64,000 nt of DNA, from contig NZ_CP049246.1 in assembly GCF_011046555.1 (NCBI RefSeq), forward strand, positions 2,790,001-2,854,000. The letters run 5' to 3'. Under the pieces are notes generated by a model, which had not been told where the DNA came from, searched no databases, and worked only from the letters and a program-made list of their open reading frames with translations. The stretch's first letter is position 1; the number at the start of each line of letters is the position of its first letter. The position numbers and the translations under genes are program-made. This document shows, piece after piece, positions 18,674-26,940 of this stretch. Source of the DNA: Sphingobacterium lactis. Its GTDB lineage: Bacteria; Bacteroidota; Bacteroidia; Sphingobacteriales; Sphingobacteriaceae.

Positions 18674-19678
18674 ATGGGACGTCATATTTTAAAACGCGAA
18701 CAAGCGATTACGTTTGTTAAGGAGACATTTGCCTCTCACCTAAAGAAAGTATTAAACCTTACACCTGTATCCTCTCCCATTGTGGTTTTGGATGGAACGG
18801 GTATCAATGATGATCTGAATGGAATCGAAAGACCTGTTTCCTTTCCGATCAAATCCTTGTCCGATCAACGCGCCGTCGTGGTTCATTCCTTGGCCAAATG
18901 GAAGCGGATCCGATTGAAAGAATTGGAAATGGAACCGGGCGAAGGTATATTGACGGATATGCGCGCACTGCGCCCCGATGAAGATTATTCTCCCATTCAC
19001 TCCATCTATGTGGATCAATGGGATTGGGAAAAGTGCATCACACCTGCCGATCGGAACCTGAATTTCCTGAAGGAAACGGTAGAGAAAATCTACCAGGTTA
19101 TCTATGATACGGAACAGGCCGTAGCGGAACACTATCCACAGGCACAGGCGATCTTGCCGAAGGAGATCAAGTTTATCTCTTCGGAAGAGTTGTTGCTAAC
19201 CTATCCTACATTGACAGCCAAAGAACGCGAAAATGCCATCTGTAAGGAATTCGGTGCCGTTTTCGTGTATGGTATCGGTGGTGAACTGTCCAATGGTTTT
19301 GCCCATGATGGCCGTGCTGCAGATTATGACGACTGGAGTACAGATAATACCTTGGGCTTCCGTGGACTGAACGGCGATATCTTGGTCTGGAACCCTATTT
19401 TAGGTACTGCCTTCGAGCTTTCTTCTATGGGGGTCCGCGTCGATAAGAAAGCGTTATTGACCCAATTGGAAATCCGCAACAGTATGGATAGACAAAAGTT
19501 GACCTTTCACCAGATGTTATTGAACGATCAGTTGCCGGAATCTGTTGGCGGCGGCATTGGTCAATCCAGAATCTGTATGTTCATGTTGAAATTAAAACAC
19601 ATCGGTGAAGTGCAGGTGAGCATCTGGGATCCCAAGAAAAAAGAAGAACTGTACGACCAGGGTATCGAACTGCTATAG
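18674..19678 (+). CDS. asnA: Aspartate--ammonia ligase AsnA
   Basis: Ammonia-dependent asparagine synthetase related to class II tRNA synthetases, 334 residues from the Met chosen here (MGRHILKREQAI), close to the family length of about 330; an upstream in-frame start would add 16 atypical residues. Conserved blocks include VVLDGTGINDDLNGIERPVSF, VVHSLAKWKR, SIYVDQWDWEK and SVGGGIGQSRICMF. It probably has its own promoter in the 140-bp gap after pabB. Confidence 0.95.
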   Translation: MGRHILKREQAITFVKETFASHLKKVLNLTPVSSPIVVLDGTGINDDLNGIERPVSFPIKSLSDQRAVVVHSLAKWKRIRLKELEMEPGEGILTDMRALRPDEDYSPIHSIYVDQWDWEKCITPADRNLNFLKETVEKIYQVIYDTEQAVAEHYPQAQAILPKEIKFISSEELLLTYPTLTAKERENAICKEFGAVFVYGIGGELSNGFAHDGRAADYDDWSTDNTLGFRGLNGDILVWNPILGTAFELSSMGVRVDKKALLTQLEIRNSMDRQKLTFHQMLLNDQLPESVGGGIGQSRICMFMLKLKHIGEVQVSIWDPKKKEELYDQGIELL

Positions 19679-19694
19679 TACAGCCTAAGTTTAA

Positions 19695-19740
19695 AAAATA
19701 ATACTAATAATTTTAGTAGTCTAATTATTAGTATTATTTT
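19695..19740 (+). terminator. AT-rich perfect hairpin after asnA
   Basis: An 18-bp perfect inverted repeat (19695-19712 / 19723-19740) with a 10-nt loop, A-run before and T-run in the right arm, so it may terminate transcripts on either strand. Its right arm overlaps TATTTTTG (19735-19742), a match to the -7 consensus, placing the next gene's possible promoter inside the hairpin. Confidence 0.65.
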
Positions 19741-19748
19741 TGTGTTGC

Positions 19749-21143
19749 ATGAAGACTTCACACTACGCCATTGTCGATATTGAAACAACGGGAGGATTTG
19801 CTGCGGCAAATCAGATTACCGAGATCGCGATTTTAATAAGCGATGGTTCACAGGTGATTGAAGAATTCAGTACCCTGATCAATCCACAACAGCCTATTCC
19901 CTTTCACATTCAGACGCTTACCGGGATTACGGACGATATGGTAGAAAATGCCCCTGTCTTTCGGGAGGTGGCCGAACGGATCTTTCAACTCTTAGATGGA
20001 AAGATTTTCGTGGCCCACAACGTCCATTTTGACTATTCTTTCGTATTGGCATCACTCAAGGATGCCGGATACAATTGGAAGGCGAATAAACTTTGTACGG
20101 TTCGGCTTTCACGGAAGATTTTTCCTAATCTAGGCTCCTACAGTTTAGGTCGGCTCTGCAAATCGTTGTCCATCGCTATACAGGATCGGCACCGTGCATA
20201 CGGAGATGCAGCAGCCACCTTAACGTTATTCCACCAACTTTTAGCCGCGGATAGCGAGCAGTTTATCCTTCAGGCCGTTCAGGCTAAAGCGAAGGAACAG
20301 CGACTACCAACCCATATTCCGCGTGAGGATTTCGACCGGCTGCCGGATAGCACGGGTGTGTACCTATTCAAGAACGCCAGTGGCAAGATTATCTATGTCG
20401 GTAAGGCAGTAAACATCCGGAAGCGCGTCATCAGTCATTTTACAGGGAATAATATGGGGCAGCGGCGGCAAAAGTTTGTCAATGAGATCTGTGCGATTGA
20501 TTTTGAGGAAACCGGGACGGAACTGATGGCTTTCCTGAAGGAATGCCACCTGATCAAGAAAATTTGGCCGGCATACAACAGTGCCCTCAAAAAATTCGAG
20601 CCCAAGTATGGTCTGTTGGACTATGAAGATGTGAACGGCTATTTACGGTTATCGATCTGTCAGGTCCGCAAGCATGTCCAACCTACCTTTTACTTCAATA
20701 CGGTCCACGAATCAACCGTATTTCTGTTAAAATTGGCGAATGATTTTGAACTTGATCTGCGGCTGTGCAGTTTCTTCAGTAATCCTGCCCTGCCAAAGGA
20801 ACCCAAGATGCAAAATCCAAGTACCGAATTACCTGACCAAGCAACTTACAACGCCCGCGTTACGGCAGCCATTGAGGCCTTATTGGGCCATAAGCGCTCC
20901 TTTGTCATCCTGGATCGCGGCCGACGGGAAGACGAATATAGTTTTGTGTACTACCGGGAAAATAAAGTGTACGCCATTGGTTTTATGGACAGGGAGACTG
21001 CTGTCGAAAATATTGAAGACTATATCGAACAAGAGCATAAAGTGCTCAGCAATTTCTACATGAACAATCTCGCGGAAAGCTATGCCCAGAAGCATCCCCG
21101 CAAAGTAATTTACCTACAAGGACAGCCGTTAGAAGAGGCTTAG
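19749..21143 (+). CDS. DEDDh exonuclease (Pol III epsilon-like) fused to UvrC-type GIY-YIG nuclease
   Basis: Residues 1-165 form a DnaQ-type 3'-5' exonuclease: the DIETTGG motif gives the DxE pair, then HNVHFDYSF and HRAYGDAAAT. Residues about 195-280 form a GIY-YIG domain like the N-terminus of UvrC (STGVYLFKNASGKIIYVGKAVNIRKRVISHF). A C-terminal stretch of about 180 residues has no recognised fold. Similar fusions, some called Cho-like, act in DNA repair. The start used is MKTSHYAIVDIE. Its last 15 bp overlap the convergent dinB gene, making a compact repair pair. Confidence 0.9.
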   Translation: MKTSHYAIVDIETTGGFAAANQITEIAILISDGSQVIEEFSTLINPQQPIPFHIQTLTGITDDMVENAPVFREVAERIFQLLDGKIFVAHNVHFDYSFVLASLKDAGYNWKANKLCTVRLSRKIFPNLGSYSLGRLCKSLSIAIQDRHRAYGDAAATLTLFHQLLAADSEQFILQAVQAKAKEQRLPTHIPREDFDRLPDSTGVYLFKNASGKIIYVGKAVNIRKRVISHFTGNNMGQRRQKFVNEICAIDFEETGTELMAFLKECHLIKKIWPAYNSALKKFEPKYGLLDYEDVNGYLRLSICQVRKHVQPTFYFNTVHESTVFLLKLANDFELDLRLCSFFSNPALPKEPKMQNPSTELPDQATYNARVTAAIEALLGHKRSFVILDRGRREDEYSFVYYRENKVYAIGFMDRETAVENIEDYIEQEHKVLSNFYMNNLAESYAQKHPRKVIYLQGQPLEEA

Positions 21144-22199
21144 TTGTATACCGACCTCATCAATGGTATCCTGATCATGGAAGTTGGAAATGGTCACACC
21201 CAGCAACCGAACGCGCTGATCCTGCATATCGACCTTATCGAGTAATCCCAAGGCATGGCTTTCAATCAATGCTTGGGAATCTAAGCTAAAAACCGTGGTT
21301 TTACTGCGCGTGATCTGGGTGAAATCAGCGAATTTGATCTTTACTGTCACGGTCTTTCCGAACTTCTCGGCCTTATCCAGGCGTTTGTATAATTTTTCGG
21401 CGATGCGCTTTATTTCAAAGACCATATCTTCATATTCATGCAGATCGGATTCGAAGGTATCTTCCACACCGATGGATTTACTGATCCTGTTTGGTTTAAC
21501 GGGCCGGTCGTCCTCCCCCCGAACAATACGGTAAAAAAAACGGCCTGATTTCCCAAAATGCTGCACCATTTCCAGTTCCGAGAACCGTTTGAGATCCTTT
21601 CCCGTGAAAATGCCCATTTGGTTCATCTTCTTCGCCGTTACCTTTCCCACGCCGAAAAATTTATGGATAGGCAACTGTTCCAGGAAGGTGACGATTTTGG
21701 AAGGGCCGATAAAGGTCAGACCATTGGGTTTGTTGATATCGGACGCAATTTTGGCCACGAATTTATTGACGGATACACCTGCGGATGCCGTCAGGTTCAA
21801 TTCGTCCTGGATGGCCTGTTTGATTTCTTTGGCGATCTCGATGGCGGATCCAATGCCTAATTTATCGTCAGTGACATCAAGATAGGCTTCATCCAGAGAT
21901 AGGGGTTCGATCAAATCGGTATACCTGCGGAAGATGGAACGGATATGATTGGATACCTCTTTATAGACCTCAAACCTGGGATAGGTAAAGATCAGATCCG
22001 GGCACAGTTGAAGTGCATTGCGGGAAGACATGGCAGATTTTACGCCGTACTTGCGGGCTTCATAGCTGGCCGTTGCCACCACCCCACGCCCATCTGGCGA
22101 ACCGCCGACAGCCAATGGTTTCCCCCGCAGTTCGGGGAAGTCACGCTGATCTACAGAAGCATAGAACGCATCCATATCGATATGAATGATCTTTCGCAT
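21129..22199 (-). CDS. dinB: DNA polymerase IV (Y-family)
   Basis: Translesion polymerase. The catalytic motifs HIDMDAFYASVDQ (residues about 6-18) and SLDEAYLDVT (about 101-110) carry the metal-binding Asp and Glu residues. The palm/finger region, helix-hairpin-helix thumb and little-finger domain follow. The C-terminal DEVGIQLSLF includes a QLSLF clamp-binding peptide. I start at MRKIIHIDMDAF, two codons inside the longest frame. Length 356 is standard. Tail-to-tail overlap of 15 bp with the exonuclease fusion gene. Confidence 0.96.
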   Translation of the reverse strand: MRKIIHIDMDAFYASVDQRDFPELRGKPLAVGGSPDGRGVVATASYEARKYGVKSAMSSRNALQLCPDLIFTYPRFEVYKEVSNHIRSIFRRYTDLIEPLSLDEAYLDVTDDKLGIGSAIEIAKEIKQAIQDELNLTASAGVSVNKFVAKIASDINKPNGLTFIGPSKIVTFLEQLPIHKFFGVGKVTAKKMNQMGIFTGKDLKRFSELEMVQHFGKSGRFFYRIVRGEDDRPVKPNRISKSIGVEDTFESDLHEYEDMVFEIKRIAEKLYKRLDKAEKFGKTVTVKIKFADFTQITRSKTTVFSLDSQALIESHALGLLDKVDMQDQRVRLLGVTISNFHDQDTIDEVGIQLSLF

Positions 22200-22324
22200 A
22201 TACAAATGTAGAAAAGCTCGTTGAATCCTAAAACTTTTAGCAAAAAATGAATTTCCTGACGGTACTGTGATGGAAAAAGTATATCGGCAATGTGGTTTTC
22301 CCCGGTAACCTCATGAATTTATAG

Positions 22325-22332
22325 TATCTTTG
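22325..22332 (+). promoter_or_regulatory. Candidate -7 promoter element of aguB
   Basis: TATCTTTG fits TAnnTTTG and is 26 bp before the start codon. No clear -33 TTTG at 19-21 bp; a T-rich TTTTC lies slightly further upstream. Confidence 0.45.
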
Positions 22333-22358
22333 CGCGTATATCATAAAAAATTTAGAAG

Positions 22359-23234
22359 ATGAGTAAAGTTAAAGTTGGTTTAGTTCAAATGTCCTGTGTG
22401 AAAGATAAGCAGACAAACTTGAACAAGGCAATTGAAAAGGTTCGTGAAGCTGCCGCTAAAGGTGCGCAAATCGTTTGTTTGCAGGAACTTTTTACTTCTT
22501 TGTATTTCTGTGATGTGGAAGATTATGACAATTTCGACCTAGCAGAAGCTATTCCTGGCCCATCTACCGATGCACTGTCTGCAGTGGCGAAGGAATTAGG
22601 AGTTGTAATCATTGCCTCCCTATTTGAAAAAAGAGCACAAGGCTTATACCATAACACCACGGCCATCTTGGATGCCGATGGATCCTACCTTGGAAAATAC
22701 CGTAAAATGCATATCCCTGATGATCCAGCATTCTATGAAAAATTCTATTTCACGCCAGGTGATTTAGGCTACAAAGTGTTCCAGACAAAATTCGGAAAAA
22801 TCGGTGTGTTGATCTGTTGGGATCAATGGTATCCTGAAGCTTCCCGTATTACAGCTTTGATGGGTGCTGAAATCATGTTCTACCCGACAGCAATCGGTTG
22901 GGCAACAGACCAGGATGAAGAAACAAACAAAGACCAATACAACGCTTGGCAGACGATTCAACGCTCGCATGCCGTTGCGAACGGTGTACCTGTTGTTTCA
23001 GTAAACCGTGTTGGTTTCGAACAGGACGGTGCCATGAAGTTCTGGGGTGGTAGCTTTGCAACCAATGCGCAAGGTAAATTGTTGTACCTGGCCTCCCATG
23101 ACCAAGAAGAGGTTGAGGTGGTGGAAATCGATTTGAACGAATCGGATTTCTTCCGCAAACATTGGCCATTCCTACGCGATCGCCGCATTGAAACCTATGC
23201 GCCGATTACCAAACGTTTTATCGACGAAGATTAA
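22359..23234 (+). CDS. aguB: N-carbamoylputrescine amidase
   Basis: Nitrilase-superfamily amidase that hydrolyses N-carbamoylputrescine to putrescine, CO2 and ammonia. The Glu-Lys-Cys triad is visible: Glu in CLQELFTS, Lys in KYRKMHIPDD, and Cys153 in LICWDQWYPEA. Length 291 matches AguB. The next gene is agmatine deiminase, which makes its substrate, so the pair forms the agmatine route to putrescine. A terminator-like hairpin between them suggests partial uncoupling. Confidence 0.95.
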   Translation: MSKVKVGLVQMSCVKDKQTNLNKAIEKVREAAAKGAQIVCLQELFTSLYFCDVEDYDNFDLAEAIPGPSTDALSAVAKELGVVIIASLFEKRAQGLYHNTTAILDADGSYLGKYRKMHIPDDPAFYEKFYFTPGDLGYKVFQTKFGKIGVLICWDQWYPEASRITALMGAEIMFYPTAIGWATDQDEETNKDQYNAWQTIQRSHAVANGVPVVSVNRVGFEQDGAMKFWGGSFATNAQGKLLYLASHDQEEVEVVEIDLNESDFFRKHWPFLRDRRIETYAPITKRFIDED

Positions 23235-23262
23235 GACGAAGATTAAAGATACTATTGCCAAA

Positions 23263-23297
23263 CAACTATGCTTTGTCCTCAAGGCATAGTTGATTTT
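23263..23297 (+). terminator. Terminator-like hairpin between aguB and aguA
   Basis: Stem CAACTATGC / GCATAGTTG (9 bp, 12-nt loop) followed by GATTTTACTT. The T-tract is short, so read-through to aguA is likely. Confidence 0.5.
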
Positions 23298-23311
23298 ACT
23301 TAATATTTCAC

Positions 23312-24385
23312 ATGACAAGCTCTACGAATTCAGCACTTTATACGTTTGAAGAAACACCTAAAGCGCAGGGGTTTTCTTTTCCTGCGGAGTGGGAAAAACA
23401 GGATGCCCTATGGTTAAGTTGGCCGCACAAGGAGGAATCCTGGCCTGGGAAAATCCACAGCATCTATGGCCCCTATTCCCAATTTATCAAGTTGGTGGCG
23501 GCCGATCAATTGGTGCGGATCAATGTGGCAGATGAAGCGATGAAAACATTTGCCATGGGCCATATTATGGCTGCTGGCGCCAATATGGACAACATCAGTT
23601 TCTACTTCCACCCGACCAATGATGCTTGGTGTCGCGACCATGGTCCGGCATTCGTAATCAATCGGGAGACGGGCGAAAAAGCAGTTGTCGATTGGGGATA
23701 CAATGCCTGGGGTGGTAAATACCCACCATTTGATCTCGACGACGTGGTGCCGACAAAAATTGCCAAAGAATTCAACCTCAAGCTTTTCACCCCGCCGATC
23801 GTTATGGAAGGTGGTTCCGTGGAATTCAACGGAAAAGGAACCGTACTGACGACAACAGCATGCCTATTGAATGAGAACAGAAATCCTCATTTGACCAAGG
23901 AACAGATCGAAGGGTACCTGAAAGATTATTATGGACAGGAGCAGGTCCTTTGGTTGGGCGATGGCATCGTCGGTGATGATACGGACGGCCACATCGATGA
24001 TATTACACGCTTTGTTGCAGAGGATACCGTATTGACGGTTGTCGAGGAAGATCCGAACGATGAAAATTACGAACTCCTACAGGAAAACCTAGCGGCACTG
24101 AAGGAAATGACGCTATTGGATGGGCGACCTTTGAAAATCGTGGAATTGCCTATGCCAAAACCTGTCATTTATGAAGACCAACAATTACCGGCTTCCTATG
24201 CAAATTTTTATATCGCAAACAAAGTAGTGGTTGTACCTGTATTCAATGATGCGAACGATCAACGTGCTTTGGATATTATCCAAGGCTGTTTTCCGGATCG
24301 GAAAGTCGTAGGTATTGACTCGGTCGATATTATTTGGGGATTAGGAAGTTTCCATTGTTTAAGTCAACAAGAACCATCCATCTAA
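23312..24385 (+). CDS. aguA: Agmatine deiminase
   Basis: Converts agmatine to N-carbamoylputrescine and ammonia; peptidylarginine deiminase superfamily. Conserved WCRDHGPAFV, GGSVEFNGKGT, DDTDGHIDDITRFV and the C-terminal catalytic Cys349 in GSFHCLSQQEP are all present. Length 357 is normal. Together with the preceding aguB it completes agmatine to putrescine. A signal peptide is absent, so it is cytosolic. Confidence 0.95.
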   Translation: MTSSTNSALYTFEETPKAQGFSFPAEWEKQDALWLSWPHKEESWPGKIHSIYGPYSQFIKLVAADQLVRINVADEAMKTFAMGHIMAAGANMDNISFYFHPTNDAWCRDHGPAFVINRETGEKAVVDWGYNAWGGKYPPFDLDDVVPTKIAKEFNLKLFTPPIVMEGGSVEFNGKGTVLTTTACLLNENRNPHLTKEQIEGYLKDYYGQEQVLWLGDGIVGDDTDGHIDDITRFVAEDTVLTVVEEDPNDENYELLQENLAALKEMTLLDGRPLKIVELPMPKPVIYEDQQLPASYANFYIANKVVVVPVFNDANDQRALDIIQGCFPDRKVVGIDSVDIIWGLGSFHCLSQQEPSI

Positions 24386-24398
24386 CTAACTAAGCCTT

Positions 24399-25601
24399 AT
24401 GAATTATAAATTCTTACTTACTCTACTCGTTATCATCCTATTAGCTGGCATCGGGCAGCTCCACGCACAGGAACGTGATGACCGTGCAACGATCTTAAAT
24501 TTCAAAGGGATCCAATACAAATCCAGTGACTCCCTATTCTATGTGAATTTCCGTTTCCGGATGCAGAACCGTTTAGGTTTCAAACAGACCTTGGACGATG
24601 AAGATGAAGGAAAATTTGATGCTCGGATCCGTCGCCTACGCTTGCGTATGGATGGTTATATCTATTCACCGAAGATTTCCTATTCGGTGCAGTTGGCCTT
24701 TACGCGCAGTGATCAGGATTTTGATGATACGGGTATCGCGAATATTGTCCGTGACGCGGTCTTATTCTATAATTTTACGGATGATTTCTACATTTCTTTT
24801 GGTCAGAACAAGCTTCCCGGAAACCGTCAACGTGTTAATTCATCGGGACAATTGCAATTTGCGGATCGTTCCTTGGTGAATGAGAACTTCACGTTGGATC
24901 GTGACTTTGGGGTTTCGTTGAACTTGAGCAAGAAAATTGGCGATATGCCTTTCAATGCTAAAGCAGCAATTTCCACAGGGGAAGGTCGTGCAGCGGCATC
25001 TACCGATCCTGGTTTAGCCTATACAGGCCGTGTGGAAGTGCTTCCATTGGGTGAATTCACGAATGACAACGATTACCAAGAGGGTGATCTGGAGCGCGAA
25101 GAAACACCAAAGCTTTCCATCGGTGCCGGTTATAGCTATAATGATAAAACCAAACGTGAGGCTGGTCAGTTGGGGCGTTTTGTGCAGAATCCGTTCACCT
25201 TTAAAACTGCTTTTGCAGATGCGATCGTAAAATACATGGGTTTTGCTTACCAAGCGGAATACATGCGTCGTGATGTCGACAATCCATTCAATATGACCGA
25301 TTCCGATACGCCGGAAGAAACCTACGCTTATAAAGGTTGGGGTTTGAACCAACAGGTTTCGTATCTATTGAACCATGGATATGAAGTTGCCGGCCGCTAT
25401 ACCTATGTAATGCCACACAAGGATATCCGTGCCTTCGAATCACAGACCGAATTGATCGAGTTGGGTTTGACGAAATATGTAAAAGCACACCGTTTGAAAT
25501 TCCAGTTGAACGGTACCTATACGTTTAAAGATGGGTACTTTAACAATGCAAATGATAAAAGCGCTTGGGGTGCGATGTTCCAAGTGGAATTGGGAATTTA
25601 A
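24399..25601 (+). CDS. Phosphate-selective porin O/P family outer membrane protein
   Basis: A 400-residue protein with a clear signal peptide (MNYKFLLTLLVIILLAGIGQLHA, cleavage near 23). The mature part alternates polar and aromatic residues as expected of a beta-barrel, with FRFRMQNRLG, RIRRLRLRMDGYIYSPKISYSVQLAF and a C-terminal strand ending WGAMFQVELGI. These fit the OprO/OprP-like porin family. Only 13 bp separate it from aguA, so they may be cotranscribed; substrate cannot be inferred. A strong terminator follows. Confidence 0.88.
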   Translation: MNYKFLLTLLVIILLAGIGQLHAQERDDRATILNFKGIQYKSSDSLFYVNFRFRMQNRLGFKQTLDDEDEGKFDARIRRLRLRMDGYIYSPKISYSVQLAFTRSDQDFDDTGIANIVRDAVLFYNFTDDFYISFGQNKLPGNRQRVNSSGQLQFADRSLVNENFTLDRDFGVSLNLSKKIGDMPFNAKAAISTGEGRAAASTDPGLAYTGRVEVLPLGEFTNDNDYQEGDLEREETPKLSIGAGYSYNDKTKREAGQLGRFVQNPFTFKTAFADAIVKYMGFAYQAEYMRRDVDNPFNMTDSDTPEETYAYKGWGLNQQVSYLLNHGYEVAGRYTYVMPHKDIRAFESQTELIELGLTKYVKAHRLKFQLNGTYTFKDGYFNNANDKSAWGAMFQVELGI

Positions 25602-25622
25602 CATTTGAAAATTCACATAAGG

Positions 25623-25661
25623 AAAGGCCCTTCAATTATTGTTGAAGGGCCTTTGCTTTTT
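25623..25661 (+). terminator. Intrinsic terminator after the porin gene
   Basis: A 13-bp stem AAAGGCCCTTCAA / TTGAAGGGCCTTT with a 6-nt loop, then GCTTTTT. A nearly identical hairpin lies at 26216-26250 in the same gap. Confidence 0.85.
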
Positions 25662-25957
25662 AGGATAATATCGAATAGTATAATCGGGCTTTGAGCAATA
25701 TCAACTCTCCTCCTATTTTGTACGGTTCATATGCTAAAGTGCATTAACAAGGATTTTAAAGCTTATTTTTTGCCGCTTATCTTAACGGGGAATCCAAAAA
25801 ATCCTCAATCCGTCGAAATCCCCTACCTTACCCCACTATATAACCGCTTAACGCCAAAATTGAGAATTTCTCAAAAAATAACTTAACAGGCTGTACATCA
25901 ATACATTATTACAAATTATTCATGTTTTCGTCCCAAAATGGAACTACTTTTTACCTA

Positions 25958-26079
25958 GACCTTGTCTGAGGTGAATCCGAGGTGAGAGCGTGGTGAGAGC
26001 GTGGTGAGAGCGTGTCTATAGACACGGTTTCACCTCGGTTACAGTACGGTCGCACCACGCATGCACCTCAGACAAGGTC
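25958..26079. repeat. Compact 122-bp element of nested palindromes and tandem 11-mers
   Basis: Terminal inverted repeats of 16 bp (25958-25973 begins GACCTTGTCTGAGGTG; 26064-26079 is its exact complement). Inside are CCGAGGTGA (25977-25985) / TCACCTCGG (26030-26038), GCGTGGTG (25988-25995) / CACCACGC (26053-26060), three perfect tandem copies of GTGAGAGCGTG (25982-26014) and a central 16-nt palindrome CGTGTCTATAGACACG (26011-26026). It lies in a 671-bp gene-free gap. No long open frame explains it. It resembles a REP/MITE-type element or a structured RNA; no known family was recognised. Confidence 0.8.
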
Positions 26080-26215
26080 CCGAACTGTTAAATCAGATTT
26101 TGGTTGTTCATCATCATTCGGGAAATTCAAGATAAGAAGGTATAGCGGACATGCCATCTTGCTTTATTGGATTTTGAGTTTCCATTGCGCACATTAGTAA
26201 AAATAAAGCAAAAGA

Positions 26216-26250
26216 AAAGCCCTTCAATTTTTGTTGAAGGGCCTTTACTT
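26216..26250 (-). terminator. Intrinsic terminator of the minus-strand gene at 26273
   Basis: Stem GCCCTTCAA (26219-26227) / TTGAAGGGC (26234-26242), read on the minus strand, followed by TTTTCTTTT. Sequence closely matches the terminator at 25623-25661. Confidence 0.75.
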
Positions 26251-26272
26251 TATTTTATACTATCAAATAATC

Positions 26273-26896
26273 TTATTTTGCTTTGATTGTTACCTTTCCT
26301 TCTTGTCCAGGTGATCCGGAGTAGATCTGCCCCTGAGGAACTCCACGCATACCTGGAGCCGACATAGCGATCTGTCCGTAGATCCGGCTAAGGTCAGAGT
26401 GTGGATTGACGCGCAGTCCACCCGGTTGCACATCCACAAATAAAAAGCTCTTTCCTTTCTTATCCGTAGTTTGTGGTGCTATGCCCTTTCCGTCATAGGT
26501 CAGGGTAACATTTCCGCCATCACCATTCGGATGGGTCTTGGTACCATTCATGGCATCCAAGCCACGGGCAATGATAAACAGGGAACCCAGCTTATTAAAA
26601 TTGATATCTATATTCAAGTCTGTTGCATTGTTCTTGCTATCCTGACCGGTAATAACAACGTTGTTCCCGATCTCAGCATAGCCAATTTCAAGCTTTACAT
26701 CCTTTTTCGCGTAGAACTCCAATTTCGCGCGATCCTTCATGATCAGGGTGTCAATTTTCAGCACCATGGATGAATCGCCTTTATTGAAGACTTTCTTGTC
26801 CTTTCTGCCCAGTTCCAATCGTTGGATATGTTCGACCTGTTGACTGAATCCGAGAAAGCCCACCATCAGGAAGGCCAATGTCATAATATACTTCAT
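26273..26896 (-). CDS. Hypothetical secreted protein
   Basis: A 207-residue protein with a signal peptide (MKYIMTLAFLMVGFLGFSQQ, cleavage near residue 19). The mature part is rich in short polar strands (LKIDTLIMKDRAKLEFYAKKDVKLEIGYAEIG) and contains a Gly/Asn-rich stretch MNGTKTHPNGDGGNVTLTYDGKG and a C-terminal Pro/Gly-rich region, suggesting a beta-rich or beta-helical exported protein. No family recognised. It is upstream-adjacent to lpxB on the same strand only in the sense of following it by 44 bp, so cotranscription from lpxB is possible. Confidence 0.75.
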   Translation of the reverse strand: MKYIMTLAFLMVGFLGFSQQVEHIQRLELGRKDKKVFNKGDSSMVLKIDTLIMKDRAKLEFYAKKDVKLEIGYAEIGNNVVITGQDSKNNATDLNIDINFNKLGSLFIIARGLDAMNGTKTHPNGDGGNVTLTYDGKGIAPQTTDKKGKSFLFVDVQPGGLRVNPHSDLSRIYGQIAMSAPGMRGVPQGQIYSGSPGQEGKVTIKAK

Positions 26897-26940
26897 GTTG
26901 ATAATCCTCCATATTTAGGACAGTTTGCGAAACTAAAAGT

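Noticed and set aside
26012..26197. Small open frame over the palindromic element near 26 kb
   Set aside because: Runs through the palindromes and has no signal or family; the symmetry itself explains the sequence.
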